Positions 9,098 through 18,140 of a stretch of DNA of 64,000 nucleotides are shown piece by piece. The translations under genes were made by a program, and so were the position numbers. The stretch's first letter is position 1. Each line of letters begins with the position of its first letter. The stretch lies in contig CAYQXJ010000004.1 in the NCBI GenBank assembly GCA_964421565.1, positions 124,001 through 188,000 on the forward strand. The letters run 5' to 3'. This DNA comes from CAYQXJ01 sp964421565 (lineage in GTDB: Bacteria > Planctomycetota > Brocadiia > SM23-32). Below the pieces are notes generated by a model. That model saw only the letters and a list, made by a program, of their open reading frames with translations. It was not told where the DNA came from and did no database searches.

Positions 9098-10330
9098 TTA
9101 CACGAGTCTCAACCTGCGGAATCTACGTTTTCCAACCTTCAGCACCTGCCCGTCTCGAACCTCAACGTCGAGCGTAGGATCATCTTGCACCTCAAGCGTT
9201 TCAGCATCCATTCCGAGGCTGACGCCCCCCTGTTCCACTACGCGTCGGGCTTCGCTGTTGCTGGAAGCCAGGCCGGCGCGCCGCAGCAGGTTCACTACCC
9301 AGATACGGCCGTCCTCAAGCTGCTCCGAAGGGATTTGCACTTCGGGCAGTTCCTTGGGCAGCTCGCCCTGACGGAACACTCGGTCGAACTCCCGCCGTGC
9401 CTGTTCAGCTGCCTCTTCACCGTAGTAACAGCGAACGATGGCAGCCGCAAGCTCGGACTTTGCCTTGCGGGGGTGGGTCTGCGGTGAGACAAGTCGCTCA
9501 ATATCCTCCAATGGCAAATCTGTCGTCAGTACGAGGTACTTGCGCATCAGATAATCGGGGATGCTCATAGCTTTGCCGAAGATACGCGCGGGTGGCTCGC
9601 TGATGCCGATGTAATTGCCCTTGCTTTTCGACATCTTCTCACTGCCGTCCAGCCCCTCCAGCAACGGGTTCGTGACGGCGATCTGGGGCTCCTGCCCGAC
9701 TTGCCGCTGCAGCTCGCGGCCGAGCAAGATGTTGAAGATCTGGTCAGTGCCGCCTAACTCCACATCGCTCCGCACCATCACCGAGTCATACGCCTGCATC
9801 AAAGGGTACAACAACTCATGGAGCCCGATCGGCAATCCCTGTTCCATCCTCGTGGTGAAATCGTCACGCTCGATGCATCGCGCCACCGTGAGCGTGGACG
9901 CCAGTTGTATTACATCACCGAAGCTCATCTCGCCAAACCATTCGCCGTTGTATAGAACATCGGCCTCCTCGACATCCACAATCTTGCCGACCTGTTCGAT
10001 GTAGGTTTGCGCATGCTCCAGCACTTCCTCGTGGCTAAGCTGGGGGCGCGCAGCGTTCCTACCACTCGGGTCACCCACCGTGGCGGTATAGTCGCCGACG
10101 ATCAGCACGGCATGATGGCCGAGATCCTGGAAAGTGCGCAGCTTGTGCAGAGGGACCGCGTTGCCCACATGGATGTCGGGCGCGGTAGGGTCCAGGCCAA
10201 GCTTGACCCGCAGAGGCTGGTTCTCCTGGAGCGCACGGCCGATCTTCTCCGCAAGATCGTTCTCGGGCACGATATCCGCCGCGCCTCGTCGGATCTGTTG
10301 CATCTGGCGTTCGATCTCTTGCGTCAACAC
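9098..10330 (-). CDS. tyrS: Tyrosyl-tRNA synthetase
   Basis: A 410-residue class I synthetase of the short TyrRS subgroup. Visible features are KLGLDPTAPDIHVGN, with the HIGH-equivalent HVGN at 54-57, the tyrosine-binding region LMQAYDSVMV with GGTDQ, and the KMSKS loop in GSEKMSKSKGNYIG. A C-terminal S4 RNA-binding domain (NSEARRVVEQGGVSL) completes it. It charges tRNA-Tyr. About 90 bp separate its end from the next minus-strand gene. I saw no T-box leader upstream. Confidence 0.96.
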   Translation of the reverse strand: MLTQEIERQMQQIRRGAADIVPENDLAEKIGRALQENQPLRVKLGLDPTAPDIHVGNAVPLHKLRTFQDLGHHAVLIVGDYTATVGDPSGRNAARPQLSHEEVLEHAQTYIEQVGKIVDVEEADVLYNGEWFGEMSFGDVIQLASTLTVARCIERDDFTTRMEQGLPIGLHELLYPLMQAYDSVMVRSDVELGGTDQIFNILLGRELQRQVGQEPQIAVTNPLLEGLDGSEKMSKSKGNYIGISEPPARIFGKAMSIPDYLMRKYLVLTTDLPLEDIERLVSPQTHPRKAKSELAAAIVRCYYGEEAAEQARREFDRVFRQGELPKELPEVQIPSEQLEDGRIWVVNLLRRAGLASSNSEARRVVEQGGVSLGMDAETLEVQDDPTLDVEVRDGQVLKVGKRRFRRLRLV

Positions 10331-10453
10331 GTCGCCTCTCTCCAGTCGGCGTGTTCGTGGTATGGGCGCGTCAGGTGGAGCTTCAGTTTAGCACTTCCGA
10401 GCGCCCTTTTCACCGTCGGGACGCCACTATCGGCGCGTGCCGGTCGCCTGCAT

Positions 10454-11176
10454 TCACGACCAGAGTACGACGGTGATCTCGGCTCCGTTGTAAAGCGCAT
10501 GTGCAGCAATCGCGGCCCACAATGTGCCGGTCGTCTCGAACAACGCCACAAAGATCATCGACAGCACCATGAGCTGCGGGATGCCCCAGGCATAGTTATG
10601 TAGCAGGGCGAAAACCAGCGAGACAATAAGTGCAGCGGCGAATGGCCCCGCCGAACGCCGCAAAGGCAGGTAGAGAACCGAGCGGAAGACCACCTCCTCC
10701 ACCGCCGGGGCGACAACCACGGCAGCAAGCACAGTCACCACAATGGCTGCGGTGGAGTCCGTCTGGGCAATCATCTCCACCAGGGGCTGACGGGGAAGCT
10801 GCTCTGGCACTGCCCCCAGCCACTTCAGCAGTTCGAACCAACCTGTCGCCACGGCGAGGTAGATCAGCACCCCGGCGGCTGCCGCCTTCCAGCCACGCAG
10901 CCATCCTGTCAGCCCCGGGTTGACCAGCCCCAAAACCCGGTGTGCAGGCCCGTCCGTGTACCGACCGATCACGAATCCAGTCGCTACCAGCACCAGGAAC
11001 CCGCTTACGATGAACACCACCACCTGGGCGGCAAGGTTGGTCGGCACGAGCAGCGACCCCAGCCAGATCTGGGTCGCAAAGAACAGCGCCACAAGGAACA
11101 GACCCTCCAGTACCCCCCAGGGCACGTTTGCTGGCACCCGCGCCTCATTCTCTACAGAGCGGTCGTCTGAGACCAC
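10454..11176 (-). CDS. CPBP family intramembrane metalloprotease
   Basis: A multi-pass membrane protein with the CPBP (CaaX protease/bacteriocin-processing) motifs in order: PAVEEVVFRSVLYLPLRR (the EExxxR motif), FALLHNYAWG (the FxxxH motif) and AAIAAHALYNG (the HxxxN motif). At least six hydrophobic segments are visible. The substrate is unknown. The frame opens at a GTG at 11197, but the GTG at 11176 has a strong CGGAGGG ribosome-binding site just after the yjbQ stop, so I use it. The 14-bp spacing suggests co-transcription with yjbQ. Confidence 0.88.
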   Translation of the reverse strand: MVSDDRSVENEARVPANVPWGVLEGLFLVALFFATQIWLGSLLVPTNLAAQVVVFIVSGFLVLVATGFVIGRYTDGPAHRVLGLVNPGLTGWLRGWKAAAAGVLIYLAVATGWFELLKWLGAVPEQLPRQPLVEMIAQTDSTAAIVVTVLAAVVVAPAVEEVVFRSVLYLPLRRSAGPFAAALIVSLVFALLHNYAWGIPQLMVLSMIFVALFETTGTLWAAIAAHALYNGAEITVVLWS

Positions 11177-11187
11177 CGTACCCTCCG

Positions 11188-11577
11188 CTACTTGCACAAC
11201 ACCTGGACCTTGCGCGAACGAGGCCCATCGAACTCGCAGAAGTAGATGCCCTGCCAGGTGCCAAGCGACAGCTGCCCACCCTCAACCAGGACGGTGCAGG
11301 AACAGCCGAACAAACTCGACTTGATATGGGCTGCGCTGTTGCCCTCGGAGTGCTCGTAGGCATCCTCGAAGGGTATGACCTTATTGAGTTCCCTCAGAAT
11401 GTCTGAGACCACCGATGGATCGGCGTTCTCGTTTATGGTCACCCCCGCCGTAGTGTGTGGGATGAACACCGTGCAGACGCCATCCTGCACTCCGCTCTCT
11501 TTGACCGCCTCCTGCACACGCCCGGTGATATCGAGCATCTGGGTGCGTGACGCCGTCTTCACCCGCAATTGCTGCAT
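11188..11577 (-). CDS. yjbQ: YjbQ family (UPF0047) protein
   Basis: A 129-residue protein of the YjbQ/UPF0047 family. It shows VFIPHTTAGVTINENADPSV, HSEGNSAAHIKSSLFG and LGTWQGIYFCEFDGPR, which are the hallmark segments with the conserved His and Asp/Glu residues. Some members have weak thiamine phosphate synthase activity; the physiological role is unsettled. It is first in the minus-strand operon leading to CPBP protease and tyrS. The length is normal and nothing is missing. Confidence 0.93.
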   Translation of the reverse strand: MQQLRVKTASRTQMLDITGRVQEAVKESGVQDGVCTVFIPHTTAGVTINENADPSVVSDILRELNKVIPFEDAYEHSEGNSAAHIKSSLFGCSCTVLVEGGQLSLGTWQGIYFCEFDGPRSRKVQVLCK

Positions 11578-11664
11578 AGTGGCGACCCTCGGGTTGTGGA
11601 TCTGAAATATCCCAGCCAGCGCGCTTTATAGCACAAGGCCGGTGTCGGGACAACGGGGCGCAAC

Positions 11665-11694
11665 TTGACGGCCGGCTGGCATACTGAGCACAAT
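11665..11694 (+). promoter_or_regulatory. Possible sigma70-type promoter for the VTT membrane protein gene
   Basis: TTGACG (11665-11670), an 18-bp spacer and CACAAT (11689-11694, four of six consensus matches) lie 11 bp before the ATG at 11706. The -35 is good and the -10 is weak. It lies in the divergent region between yjbQ and the membrane protein. Confidence 0.3.
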
Positions 11695-11705
11695 ACAAGA
11701 CTCCC

Positions 11706-12404
11706 ATGCGGGAATGTGCAGATACAGTGAGAAACGAAGAGCCCGGCTTGGCTGAGCAACGCGGTGCGGGAGACCTTGTGGAGCCTTACGAGACCAAGAT
11801 GCCGCGCCGTGGCCCCCTGCGTCGGCTATATGAGTGGACGCTTCATTGGGCCGAGACGCCGTACGCCGTCTGGGCTCTCTTCCTGTTGGCTTTTGCGGGG
11901 TCATCCTTTTTCCCGGTGCCGCCCGACGTGCTGCTGATGGCCATGGCGCTCGGGGCGCCTCGCCGCGCCTTGCGGTATGCGGGTGTTTGCACTGTGGGGT
12001 CGGTGATGGGCGCCCTGGTGGGTTACGCCATCGGAGCGTTGTTCTTCGAAGCCGTTGGCAGCCCCCTTATTGAGTTCTATGGCTACTCCGCAGAGTTCAG
12101 CGAGCTGAGCAGCGGCTTCGGCGAGCACGGCTTACTGTTCATCTTCACCGCAGCCCTTACGCCGATCCCATACAAGGTGTTCACCATCGCAGCCGGCGTC
12201 TGCCATCAGGATGTCGGGATTCCCGTGCTCCTTCTGGCCTCCGTAGTCGGACGTGGACTGAGGTTCTACGTCCAGGGCGTTTTGTTCAAGCTTTGCGGCC
12301 GTCCGATAAAAGCCTTCATAGAGAGGTATTTCAACCTGCTCACCATCGCCTTGGTAGTCCTGTTGGTGTTGGGCTTCCTCTGTGTTAGAATCCTTATCAG
12401 GTAG
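11706..12404 (+). CDS. VTT domain (YqaA/DedA-type) membrane protein
   Basis: A 232-residue inner-membrane protein with about five hydrophobic segments. The first half carries SSFFPVPPDVLLMAMALGAP, a VTT/SNARE-associated motif of the YqaA branch, and a glycine-rich helix GSVMGALVGYAIGALFF. FTAALTPIPYKVFTIAAGV is the second conserved re-entrant segment. DedA-superfamily proteins are linked to lipid flipping and membrane homeostasis. A hydrophilic N-terminal extension (~35 residues) suggests that the ATG at 11799 (MPRRGPLRR) might be the true start. It is followed after 32 bp by the AMMECR1 gene. Confidence 0.85.
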   Translation: MRECADTVRNEEPGLAEQRGAGDLVEPYETKMPRRGPLRRLYEWTLHWAETPYAVWALFLLAFAGSSFFPVPPDVLLMAMALGAPRRALRYAGVCTVGSVMGALVGYAIGALFFEAVGSPLIEFYGYSAEFSELSSGFGEHGLLFIFTAALTPIPYKVFTIAAGVCHQDVGIPVLLLASVVGRGLRFYVQGVLFKLCGRPIKAFIERYFNLLTIALVVLLVLGFLCVRILIR

Positions 12405-12436
12405 CCCCACAGGAGAGGCTCTGTTCCGGAGCACCC

Positions 12437-12988
12437 ATGCTTTCGCATGAGGCAGCCAAGCAGTTGCTGATCATCGCGCGGCGGTCGGTCGAGGCGGCAG
12501 TGCGAGGGCATCGCCCCCCGAACCTTCACGTCAGTAACCCCGAGTTGCAGCGCCCCCAGGGGGCCTTTGTCACCCTGCGAAAAGATGGACAGCTTCGCGG
12601 ATGCATTGGGCGGTTTGAGGCCGATGAACCACTCTGGGAAGTGGTCAGGGATATGGCCGTCGCAGCGGCCACTCAGGACCCTCGGTTCTTCGGCATGCGT
12701 CTGGAGCCCGGCGACATATCCGAGCTGACGATAGAGGTGTCAGTGTTGAGCCCATTGCGTAAGACGAAGGACCCATTACGCGAGCTGGAGCTGGGCAAGC
12801 ATGGAATCCAGGCGCGCCGTGGTTTCCGGACAGGCTGCTTCCTGCCACAGGTGGCCACCGAAACCGGCTGGTCGAAAGAGGAATTCCTCTGCCAGTGCTG
12901 CGCCGGCAAGGCCGGGCTGGAGCCGTATGCCTGGCAACAGCCGGACACCGACATCTACCTGTTTACCGCCCAGATAATAAAGGAATAG
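12437..12988 (+). CDS. AMMECR1 domain protein
   Basis: A 183-residue single-domain AMMECR1 protein. The family core is clear: GAFVTLRKDGQLRGCIGRFEA (the LRGCIG motif), VRDMAVAAATQDPRF, ELTIEVSVLSPL, and a C-terminal FLPQVATETGWSKEEFLCQCC. In many bacteria and archaea this domain is encoded with Memo and radical SAM partners (the AmmeMemoRadiSam set); neither partner is in this window. The biochemical role is unknown. Confidence 0.93.
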   Translation: MLSHEAAKQLLIIARRSVEAAVRGHRPPNLHVSNPELQRPQGAFVTLRKDGQLRGCIGRFEADEPLWEVVRDMAVAAATQDPRFFGMRLEPGDISELTIEVSVLSPLRKTKDPLRELELGKHGIQARRGFRTGCFLPQVATETGWSKEEFLCQCCAGKAGLEPYAWQQPDTDIYLFTAQIIKE

Positions 12989-13113
12989 CCCATGACGACA
13001 TTCGGCTGTCTCCCCTGTTCGCTTACTGTCAGGTGGCCCCCGAACCTGATGAGGCATGGGCTTCTGGGGGCCAGTTCTGCCTCGACTGGCACTCTGACCA
13101 AATGTAAACACGT

Positions 13114-13830
13114 ATGATAGCGTACCGGCAGGTGCCATCGGCAGTAACCTTATTGAACGCGGCCGCCGGGTTCATCGCATGTGCCTGCGCCGTTACAGGG
13201 AAGCCCGAGCTGGCGTCCCTTGCCGTGCTGGCCGCCGTGCTGATGGACGCCCTGGACGGGGCCCTGGCGCGATCATTCGACGCCACCAGTGATATGGGGG
13301 CCGAGTTGGATTCATTGGCCGATGCGATCTCCTTCGGCGTGGCGCCCGCCGTACTGGTCGGCTCAGTGCTGCCTGAGCATGGGCGCATGCTGGGATGGGC
13401 CCTGTTAGCTGTGTTCCCTTTGTGCGCTGTCTGGCGCCTCGCACGCTACAACGTCGAGCATACAGATGATGAGGCCCAGAGCTCGACGTTCGAGGGGCTG
13501 CCCTCCACAGGTGCCGGCGCTGCCTCTGCGACGGCAACCCTTCTTTACGTACGAAGCTTCCAGGATGCGCTTCCCTATGCATCGCTCTGCTTGACATTCA
13601 TCATGGTCGCCCTGGGAGCCTTGATGGTTAGCCGGCTGCCTTACCGCCATGCGGGCTCGCTCATCAGTCGCCTCAGCCCTTTCACCGCCATCGTGCTGGC
13701 GGTTGGCCTCGTCGGAGGCTCAGTGCTGTGGCGATATGACTACGTGTTCGCTGCGCTCATGTGGACTTACGTTGTGTCTGCGCCCTTATCGACTGCTACC
13801 GGCTTAGCCCGTGCCGAACGGCACGCTTGA
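13114..13830 (+). CDS. pssA: CDP-diacylglycerol-serine O-phosphatidyltransferase
   Basis: A 238-residue membrane enzyme of the CDP-alcohol phosphatidyltransferase family. The full catalytic signature D-x2-DG-x2-AR-x8-G-x3-D-x3-D is present: D45, D48-G49, A52-R53, G62, D66 and D70. Six or more hydrophobic segments follow. The tail resembles PssA (FEGLPSTGAGAASAT after the catalytic helix), which transfers phosphatidyl groups to serine. A different alcohol acceptor is possible but less likely. It is followed after 58 bp by a PilT gene. Confidence 0.85.
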   Translation: MIAYRQVPSAVTLLNAAAGFIACACAVTGKPELASLAVLAAVLMDALDGALARSFDATSDMGAELDSLADAISFGVAPAVLVGSVLPEHGRMLGWALLAVFPLCAVWRLARYNVEHTDDEAQSSTFEGLPSTGAGAASATATLLYVRSFQDALPYASLCLTFIMVALGALMVSRLPYRHAGSLISRLSPFTAIVLAVGLVGGSVLWRYDYVFAALMWTYVVSAPLSTATGLARAERHA

Positions 13831-13888
13831 GAGGGCTCAGGGAGCGCATTGCGAAGGAGCAGGCTTCCACCGCCGAAGGAGGCATTCA

Positions 13889-14956
13889 ATGGCCCTTTCT
13901 TCTCCGTCGGAGCTGTCGGTCGCGGAGATACTGAAGTTCGCGGTTCAGCGCGGAGCCTCTGACGTGATCCTTACAGCGGGTGTCCCGCCCGCGCTGCGGG
14001 TGAATGGAGAGCTGTTCTACGTGGACACCGGGGCACTAAGGCCTCAGAATACCCAGCGCCTCGTCTACGACGTGCTCAACGAAGATCAGATCATCCGGTT
14101 TGAGAGCGAAAGGGAGTTGGACTTCTCCGTTACTCTGTCCGACACCCATCGGTTCCGCGTAAACTGCTATTGGCAGCGGGACAGCGTGGCGGCAGCCTTT
14201 CGCGTGATACCGACAGAGGTCCCTGACCTCGACGAACTCGGGGTGCCGAAGATCATGGGCGACCTTGTGCTTCGCCCGCAGGGGCTCGTCCTCATCACAG
14301 GCCCTACCGGACACGGCAAATCCACCACTCAGGCTTCCTTGATCCACATCATCAACGAGAAGCGGCGTGTCCATATCGTGACCATTGAGGATCCCATCGA
14401 GTTTCTGCACGCCAGCGAGAACTCGGTGATCGACCAACGTGAGGTCGGGCAAGACACTCTCAGCTTCGCCGAAGCCCTGCGCCGCGTGCTGCGGCAAGAC
14501 CCGGACGTTATACTCGTGGGCGAGATGCGCGACCTGGAAACGATCCGCACGGTTCTGACGGCGGCGGAGACCGGCCACCTGGTCATTGCCACCCTCCACA
14601 CTAACGACGCTGCCCAGACGATGGACCGGATCATCGATAGCTTCCCGCCTCATCAGCAGAACCAGGTCCGAGCTCAACTGTCGTTCTGCCTGTTGGCCGT
14701 CCTAAGCCAGCGTCTGCTGCCCCGTAAGGGAGGCGGCCAGCGGGTGCTAGCAACCGAGCTAATGCTCAATAACAGTGCCGTCGCCAACCTCATCCGCGAG
14801 GGCAAGGTACAGAACCTTTACGGCGTTATGGAGACCAGCGGCCGCAAAGGCATGTACACTATGGACGCCTCGCTAAAAGACCTTTACCTGCGGGGGCTGA
14901 TCGAGCGGTCGACCTGTGAACGGTATATGAAGAATCCCCTGCTCCTCAAGGACTGA
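13889..14956 (+). CDS. pilT: PilT-type twitching motility ATPase (first copy)
   Basis: A 355-residue secretion ATPase of the PilT/PilU group. It has an N-terminal PAS-like region (RGASDVILTAGVPPALRVNG), Walker A GPTGHGKST at 138-146, an Asp box (TIEDPIEFLH), Walker B (VILVGEMRD) and a His box (TGHLVIATLHTNDAAQTMDRI). The enzyme retracts type IV pili by disassembling pilin. The frame is open 26 codons further upstream, but the ATG at 13889 has the strong ribosome-binding site AAGGAGG at ideal spacing. The P-loop has His where most PilT proteins have Ser. A TPR membrane protein and a second PilT follow. Confidence 0.93.
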   Translation: MALSSPSELSVAEILKFAVQRGASDVILTAGVPPALRVNGELFYVDTGALRPQNTQRLVYDVLNEDQIIRFESERELDFSVTLSDTHRFRVNCYWQRDSVAAAFRVIPTEVPDLDELGVPKIMGDLVLRPQGLVLITGPTGHGKSTTQASLIHIINEKRRVHIVTIEDPIEFLHASENSVIDQREVGQDTLSFAEALRRVLRQDPDVILVGEMRDLETIRTVLTAAETGHLVIATLHTNDAAQTMDRIIDSFPPHQQNQVRAQLSFCLLAVLSQRLLPRKGGGQRVLATELMLNNSAVANLIREGKVQNLYGVMETSGRKGMYTMDASLKDLYLRGLIERSTCERYMKNPLLLKD

Positions 14957-14976
14957 AGCTATGCCGGGGACCGCGT

Positions 14977-15693
14977 GTGCTTGAGGTAATCACCCGCCTG
15001 GCCATGCTCCTGGCGTTGGTCTGGGGGGGCGTATTCGACCTGGCATTCATCTGGACCAGCGCGCGCCGCAGCGCTCTCGCGCAGACAGTGTATGCTGCAG
15101 GTCTCGCCACTCTGTATGGGTTAAGGGTTGCTGCGGCAGGAGGAGCCCTCGGCCCCCTGGGTTCAGTTCTTGACGCCGCTCTGTGGTTCGTCGTCCTGGT
15201 GGCGAACGTGCCTGCCCTCTGGCTGGCGGCCGATTACTGGCTGGCCACGATTGGCGGCGCACTGACCGGCGACAGCGAGATCAAGGTGCGCAAGAGCTAC
15301 GACCGTGCCGAGGGGGTCGAGGCCCGGCACGACTACGCCACTGCCGCCACCTTGTACCGTGTGGCCATCAATGAAGACCCGCGGGACATCGAGGCACGTC
15401 GGCGACTGGCTGAGGTTCTGTTGAAAGCGGAGGATCCCCGGGCGGCTGCGGAGCAACTGAGGGCGGCCTTTAAGGATGCATCAGGCGAACAGCGTGCGGC
15501 CATCGCCTTTCGCCTTGCCGAGGTCTTCCAGGATGAACTGCATCGCACCGGCCCGGCAACCCAGCTCTACATGACGATCATCCGCGATCACGCCGATAGC
15601 CATTACGCCCCTTACGCGCAGGGACGCCTACGTGGTGTCGATTCGTCCCCGGGTGAGTCAGGACAGGTGAAGGCCCATGGTCACGAAGACTGA
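14977..15693 (+). CDS. Tetratricopeptide-repeat membrane protein between two pilT genes
   Basis: A 238-residue protein with three hydrophobic segments in the first ~95 residues (LAMLLALVWGGVFDLAFIW; a short second one; AALWFVVLVANVPALWLAADYW). A soluble TPR-like domain (~100-215) follows, with A-x-LYRVAIN-x-DP, AEVLLKAEDPRAAAEQLRAAF and LAEVFQDELH. The start is GTG at 14977; no better one is seen. The gene begins 21 bp after the first pilT and overlaps the second by 17 bp, so the three are almost certainly one transcript. A role as an adaptor for pilus retraction is an inference from position only. Confidence 0.75.
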   Translation: MLEVITRLAMLLALVWGGVFDLAFIWTSARRSALAQTVYAAGLATLYGLRVAAAGGALGPLGSVLDAALWFVVLVANVPALWLAADYWLATIGGALTGDSEIKVRKSYDRAEGVEARHDYATAATLYRVAINEDPRDIEARRRLAEVLLKAEDPRAAAEQLRAAFKDASGEQRAAIAFRLAEVFQDELHRTGPATQLYMTIIRDHADSHYAPYAQGRLRGVDSSPGESGQVKAHGHED

Positions 15694-16783
15694 AGATCAC
15701 GTCCGTCGATCGCTGCACGCGCTACTCGCAGAGAGCATCGAGCGTTCTGCGTCGGACCTGTTCCTCAAAACCGGCGGCAGGCCCTGCCTTCGGATCGATG
15801 GTGCCGTGCGGTTCCTCGAGGTAGAGCCTATTTCGCAGGCGGTCATGGTTTCTGTGGAGGCGATAGTTCTCGGCGAACGCCGCTCCGCTTATGTGGAAGA
15901 GGGAGAACTGGACCTCGCCTACGAGGCAGAGGGAGTAGGCCGCTTTCGTGTCAGTTTCTACCGTCAGCGTGGCCGCACCAGCGTCGCGTTCCGCCACGTG
16001 CCACGCGCAGTTCCTTCCTTCGAAGAGCTGGGCCTGCCGGTAGCCCAGCTCACTCGGCTGTCCGAGCAGCGCGAGGGACTGGTGCTGGTTACGGGAGCTA
16101 CAGGCTCGGGCAAATCCACCACGCTGGCGGCAATGGTGGACTACATCAACGAGAGTTCGCCCCGACACATCGTCACTGTCGAGGACCCCGTGGAGTTCGT
16201 TCATGAGGACAAGCAATGCCTGATCGACCAAAGGGAGGTCGGCCTGGATACATCTACCTTCGGCCGAGCACTTAAACACGTGGTCCGCCAGAGCCCGGAT
16301 GTCATCCTGATCGGCGAAATGCGCGACGCGGCTACTATCCGCACGGCCGTCAACGCCGCTGAGATCGGCCATCTCGTCCTGAGCACCTTGCACACGGCGA
16401 ACACGATCCAAACACTCGAGCGTGTACTCAGCCACTTCCCCAGCCACGAACGTGAACTCATGCTGCTCCAGCTCTCCAATACGGTTCAAGGCTTCATCGC
16501 CCAGCGCCTGCTGCGGCGCGCAGATGGCAAGGGGCGGATCCCTGCCGTCGAGATCATGATGCGCTCTCCCACAGTGTCAGACCTGATCCGCAAGCACGCA
16601 TCCGGAGAGCTGGAAGCAGCTCTCAGCGAAGACCGCTACTACGGTAGCCGCACGTTTCAGCAGGCTCTCGGCGCGCTATACAGAAGCGGCCGCGTAAGCC
16701 TTGAGGAAGCTCTAAGCGCGTCCAGCAAGCCGCAGGAACTCAAGAACTCCCTTCAGGGCCTATCGCTGGGCAAAGGCGGCTGA
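15677..16783 (+). CDS. PilT/PilU-type twitching motility ATPase (second copy)
   Basis: A 368-residue paralogue of the PilT encoded 720 bp upstream. It has SASDLFLKTGGRPCLRIDG, Walker A GATGSGKST (140-148), TVEDPVEFVHE, Walker B VILIGEMRDAATIRTAVNAAE and the His box IGHLVLSTLHTANTIQ. The two copies differ clearly in sequence, so this is an old duplication. It may be the PilU-like partner that supports retraction under load. Its start lies inside the end of the TPR gene, which suggests translational coupling. Confidence 0.9.
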   Translation: MVTKTEDHVRRSLHALLAESIERSASDLFLKTGGRPCLRIDGAVRFLEVEPISQAVMVSVEAIVLGERRSAYVEEGELDLAYEAEGVGRFRVSFYRQRGRTSVAFRHVPRAVPSFEELGLPVAQLTRLSEQREGLVLVTGATGSGKSTTLAAMVDYINESSPRHIVTVEDPVEFVHEDKQCLIDQREVGLDTSTFGRALKHVVRQSPDVILIGEMRDAATIRTAVNAAEIGHLVLSTLHTANTIQTLERVLSHFPSHERELMLLQLSNTVQGFIAQRLLRRADGKGRIPAVEIMMRSPTVSDLIRKHASGELEAALSEDRYYGSRTFQQALGALYRSGRVSLEEALSASSKPQELKNSLQGLSLGKGG

Positions 16784-16807
16784 AGACACAGAAACCACTC
16801 TGCTCGC

Positions 16808-16836
16808 TTTACCGTGCCGGACTGGCCTGATATGAT
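16808..16836 (+). promoter_or_regulatory. Predicted sigma70-type promoter of the oxidoreductase-isomerase cluster
   Basis: TTTACC (16808-16813), a 17-bp spacer and TATGAT (16831-16836). The -10 matches five of six consensus bases. It lies ~90 bp before the second Gfo/Idh/MocA gene and downstream of the pilT gene end, in the right place to drive the catabolic-looking cluster. Confidence 0.45.
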
Positions 16837-16923
16837 CTGCGACGTGTCACCGTCCCCAATGCATCAACGCATCGAGTGGCCGGGGAATAGCACCGTGCTT
16901 CGTGTCCTTGCAAGGAGTAGAGG

Positions 16924-18081
16924 ATGGACGCTGTGCGTATCGGCGTAGTCGGAATCGGCAACATGGGCAGCAGTCACGCGCGCTGGCTTGCAGACGGGGA
17001 GGTCAGCGGAGCCGAATTGGGCGCCGTCTGCGACGTCAACCCTGATCGCATCGGATGGGCCAAGAAGAACCTCGGCGGTGAGTTCAAGACCTTTAGCCAG
17101 CCGCAGAGACTGCTTTCTTCCGGAGAGATCGATGCAGTCATCATTGCCACCCCCCACTACGATCACCCACCAATCGCCATTGCGGCGTTCGAGAATGACC
17201 TGCACGTCATGACGGAGAAGCCGGCGGGCGTATACACAAGGCAGGTGCGGGAGATGAACGAGGCCGCAAATTCCTCCGACTGCGTCTTCGGGATCATGTT
17301 TCAGCAACGCACTAACCCGGTGTTCCGCAAGATTCGCGATCTCATAGAGTCCGGCGAGGTGGGCGAGATACGGCGGATCGACTGGATCATCACGAGCTGG
17401 TTCCGAACTCAGTACTATTACGACAGCGGCGGTTGGCGGGCCACGTGGGCCGGGGAAGGCGGCGGCGTGCTGATGAACCAGTGTCCGCACAACCTGGACC
17501 TCTGGCAGTGGATGTTCGGCCTGCCGGAGCGCCTGCGTGCCACCTGCTATTACGGCAAGTATCACGATATCGAGGTGGAAGACGAAGTCTTCGCCACGAT
17601 GGAGTACGCGAACGGAGCCGTTGGCACCTTCAAGACCAGCACAGGCGAAGCGCCCGGCACGAATCGCCTGGAAGTCTTCTGCGAACGCGGCAAGTTGCTC
17701 CTTGATGGCGCACTGACGTTTATGCGCACACGTGAACCAGTCACCGACTTCCGGCAGACCGCGCAACGTTCCTTCGCCACCCCTGAGGTCTGGAAGTGTG
17801 ATGTGCCGACCGGCGGTCGGGGCGGTGGTCACGTGGAAGTACTCCAGAAGTTCGTGGACACAATCCGTGGGGAGGGGGAGCTGGTCGCCGATGGCACCGA
17901 TGGCATCCGCAGCCTGGAGCTGGCAAACGCCATGCTGCTTTCATCGTGGACGAGCGATGCCTGGGTCGATTTGCCGGTCGATGAGCAACGCTACTATGAC
18001 TTGCTGCAAGGCAAGGCAGCAGGCAGCCGGCGGAAGGATGTGGTGGACACAGGGCCAGAGGACCTCGGGGGCTCTTACTGA
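16924..18081 (+). CDS. Gfo/Idh/MocA family oxidoreductase
   Basis: A 385-residue NAD(P)-dependent dehydrogenase. It has the Rossmann motif GVVGIGNMGSSH, then MTEKPAG with the catalytic Lys, and the substrate-domain segment GGGVLMNQCPHNLDLWQW, whose His is the usual general acid/base. The aromatic-rich loop SWFRTQYYYDSGGWRATW sits before the domain signature. GGAG lies upstream of the ATG. It leads the cluster dehydrogenase, sugar isomerase, DUF5696-like protein, UroD-like protein, a common arrangement for breakdown of rare or modified sugars. The substrate cannot be assigned. Confidence 0.92.
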   Translation: MDAVRIGVVGIGNMGSSHARWLADGEVSGAELGAVCDVNPDRIGWAKKNLGGEFKTFSQPQRLLSSGEIDAVIIATPHYDHPPIAIAAFENDLHVMTEKPAGVYTRQVREMNEAANSSDCVFGIMFQQRTNPVFRKIRDLIESGEVGEIRRIDWIITSWFRTQYYYDSGGWRATWAGEGGGVLMNQCPHNLDLWQWMFGLPERLRATCYYGKYHDIEVEDEVFATMEYANGAVGTFKTSTGEAPGTNRLEVFCERGKLLLDGALTFMRTREPVTDFRQTAQRSFATPEVWKCDVPTGGRGGGHVEVLQKFVDTIRGEGELVADGTDGIRSLELANAMLLSSWTSDAWVDLPVDEQRYYDLLQGKAAGSRRKDVVDTGPEDLGGSY

Positions 18082-18140
18082 GCCCGGATAGCCGCATGCG
18101 CCAATGGAGCGGCGCGGAACTCACTGAAAGCAGGCAAGCC

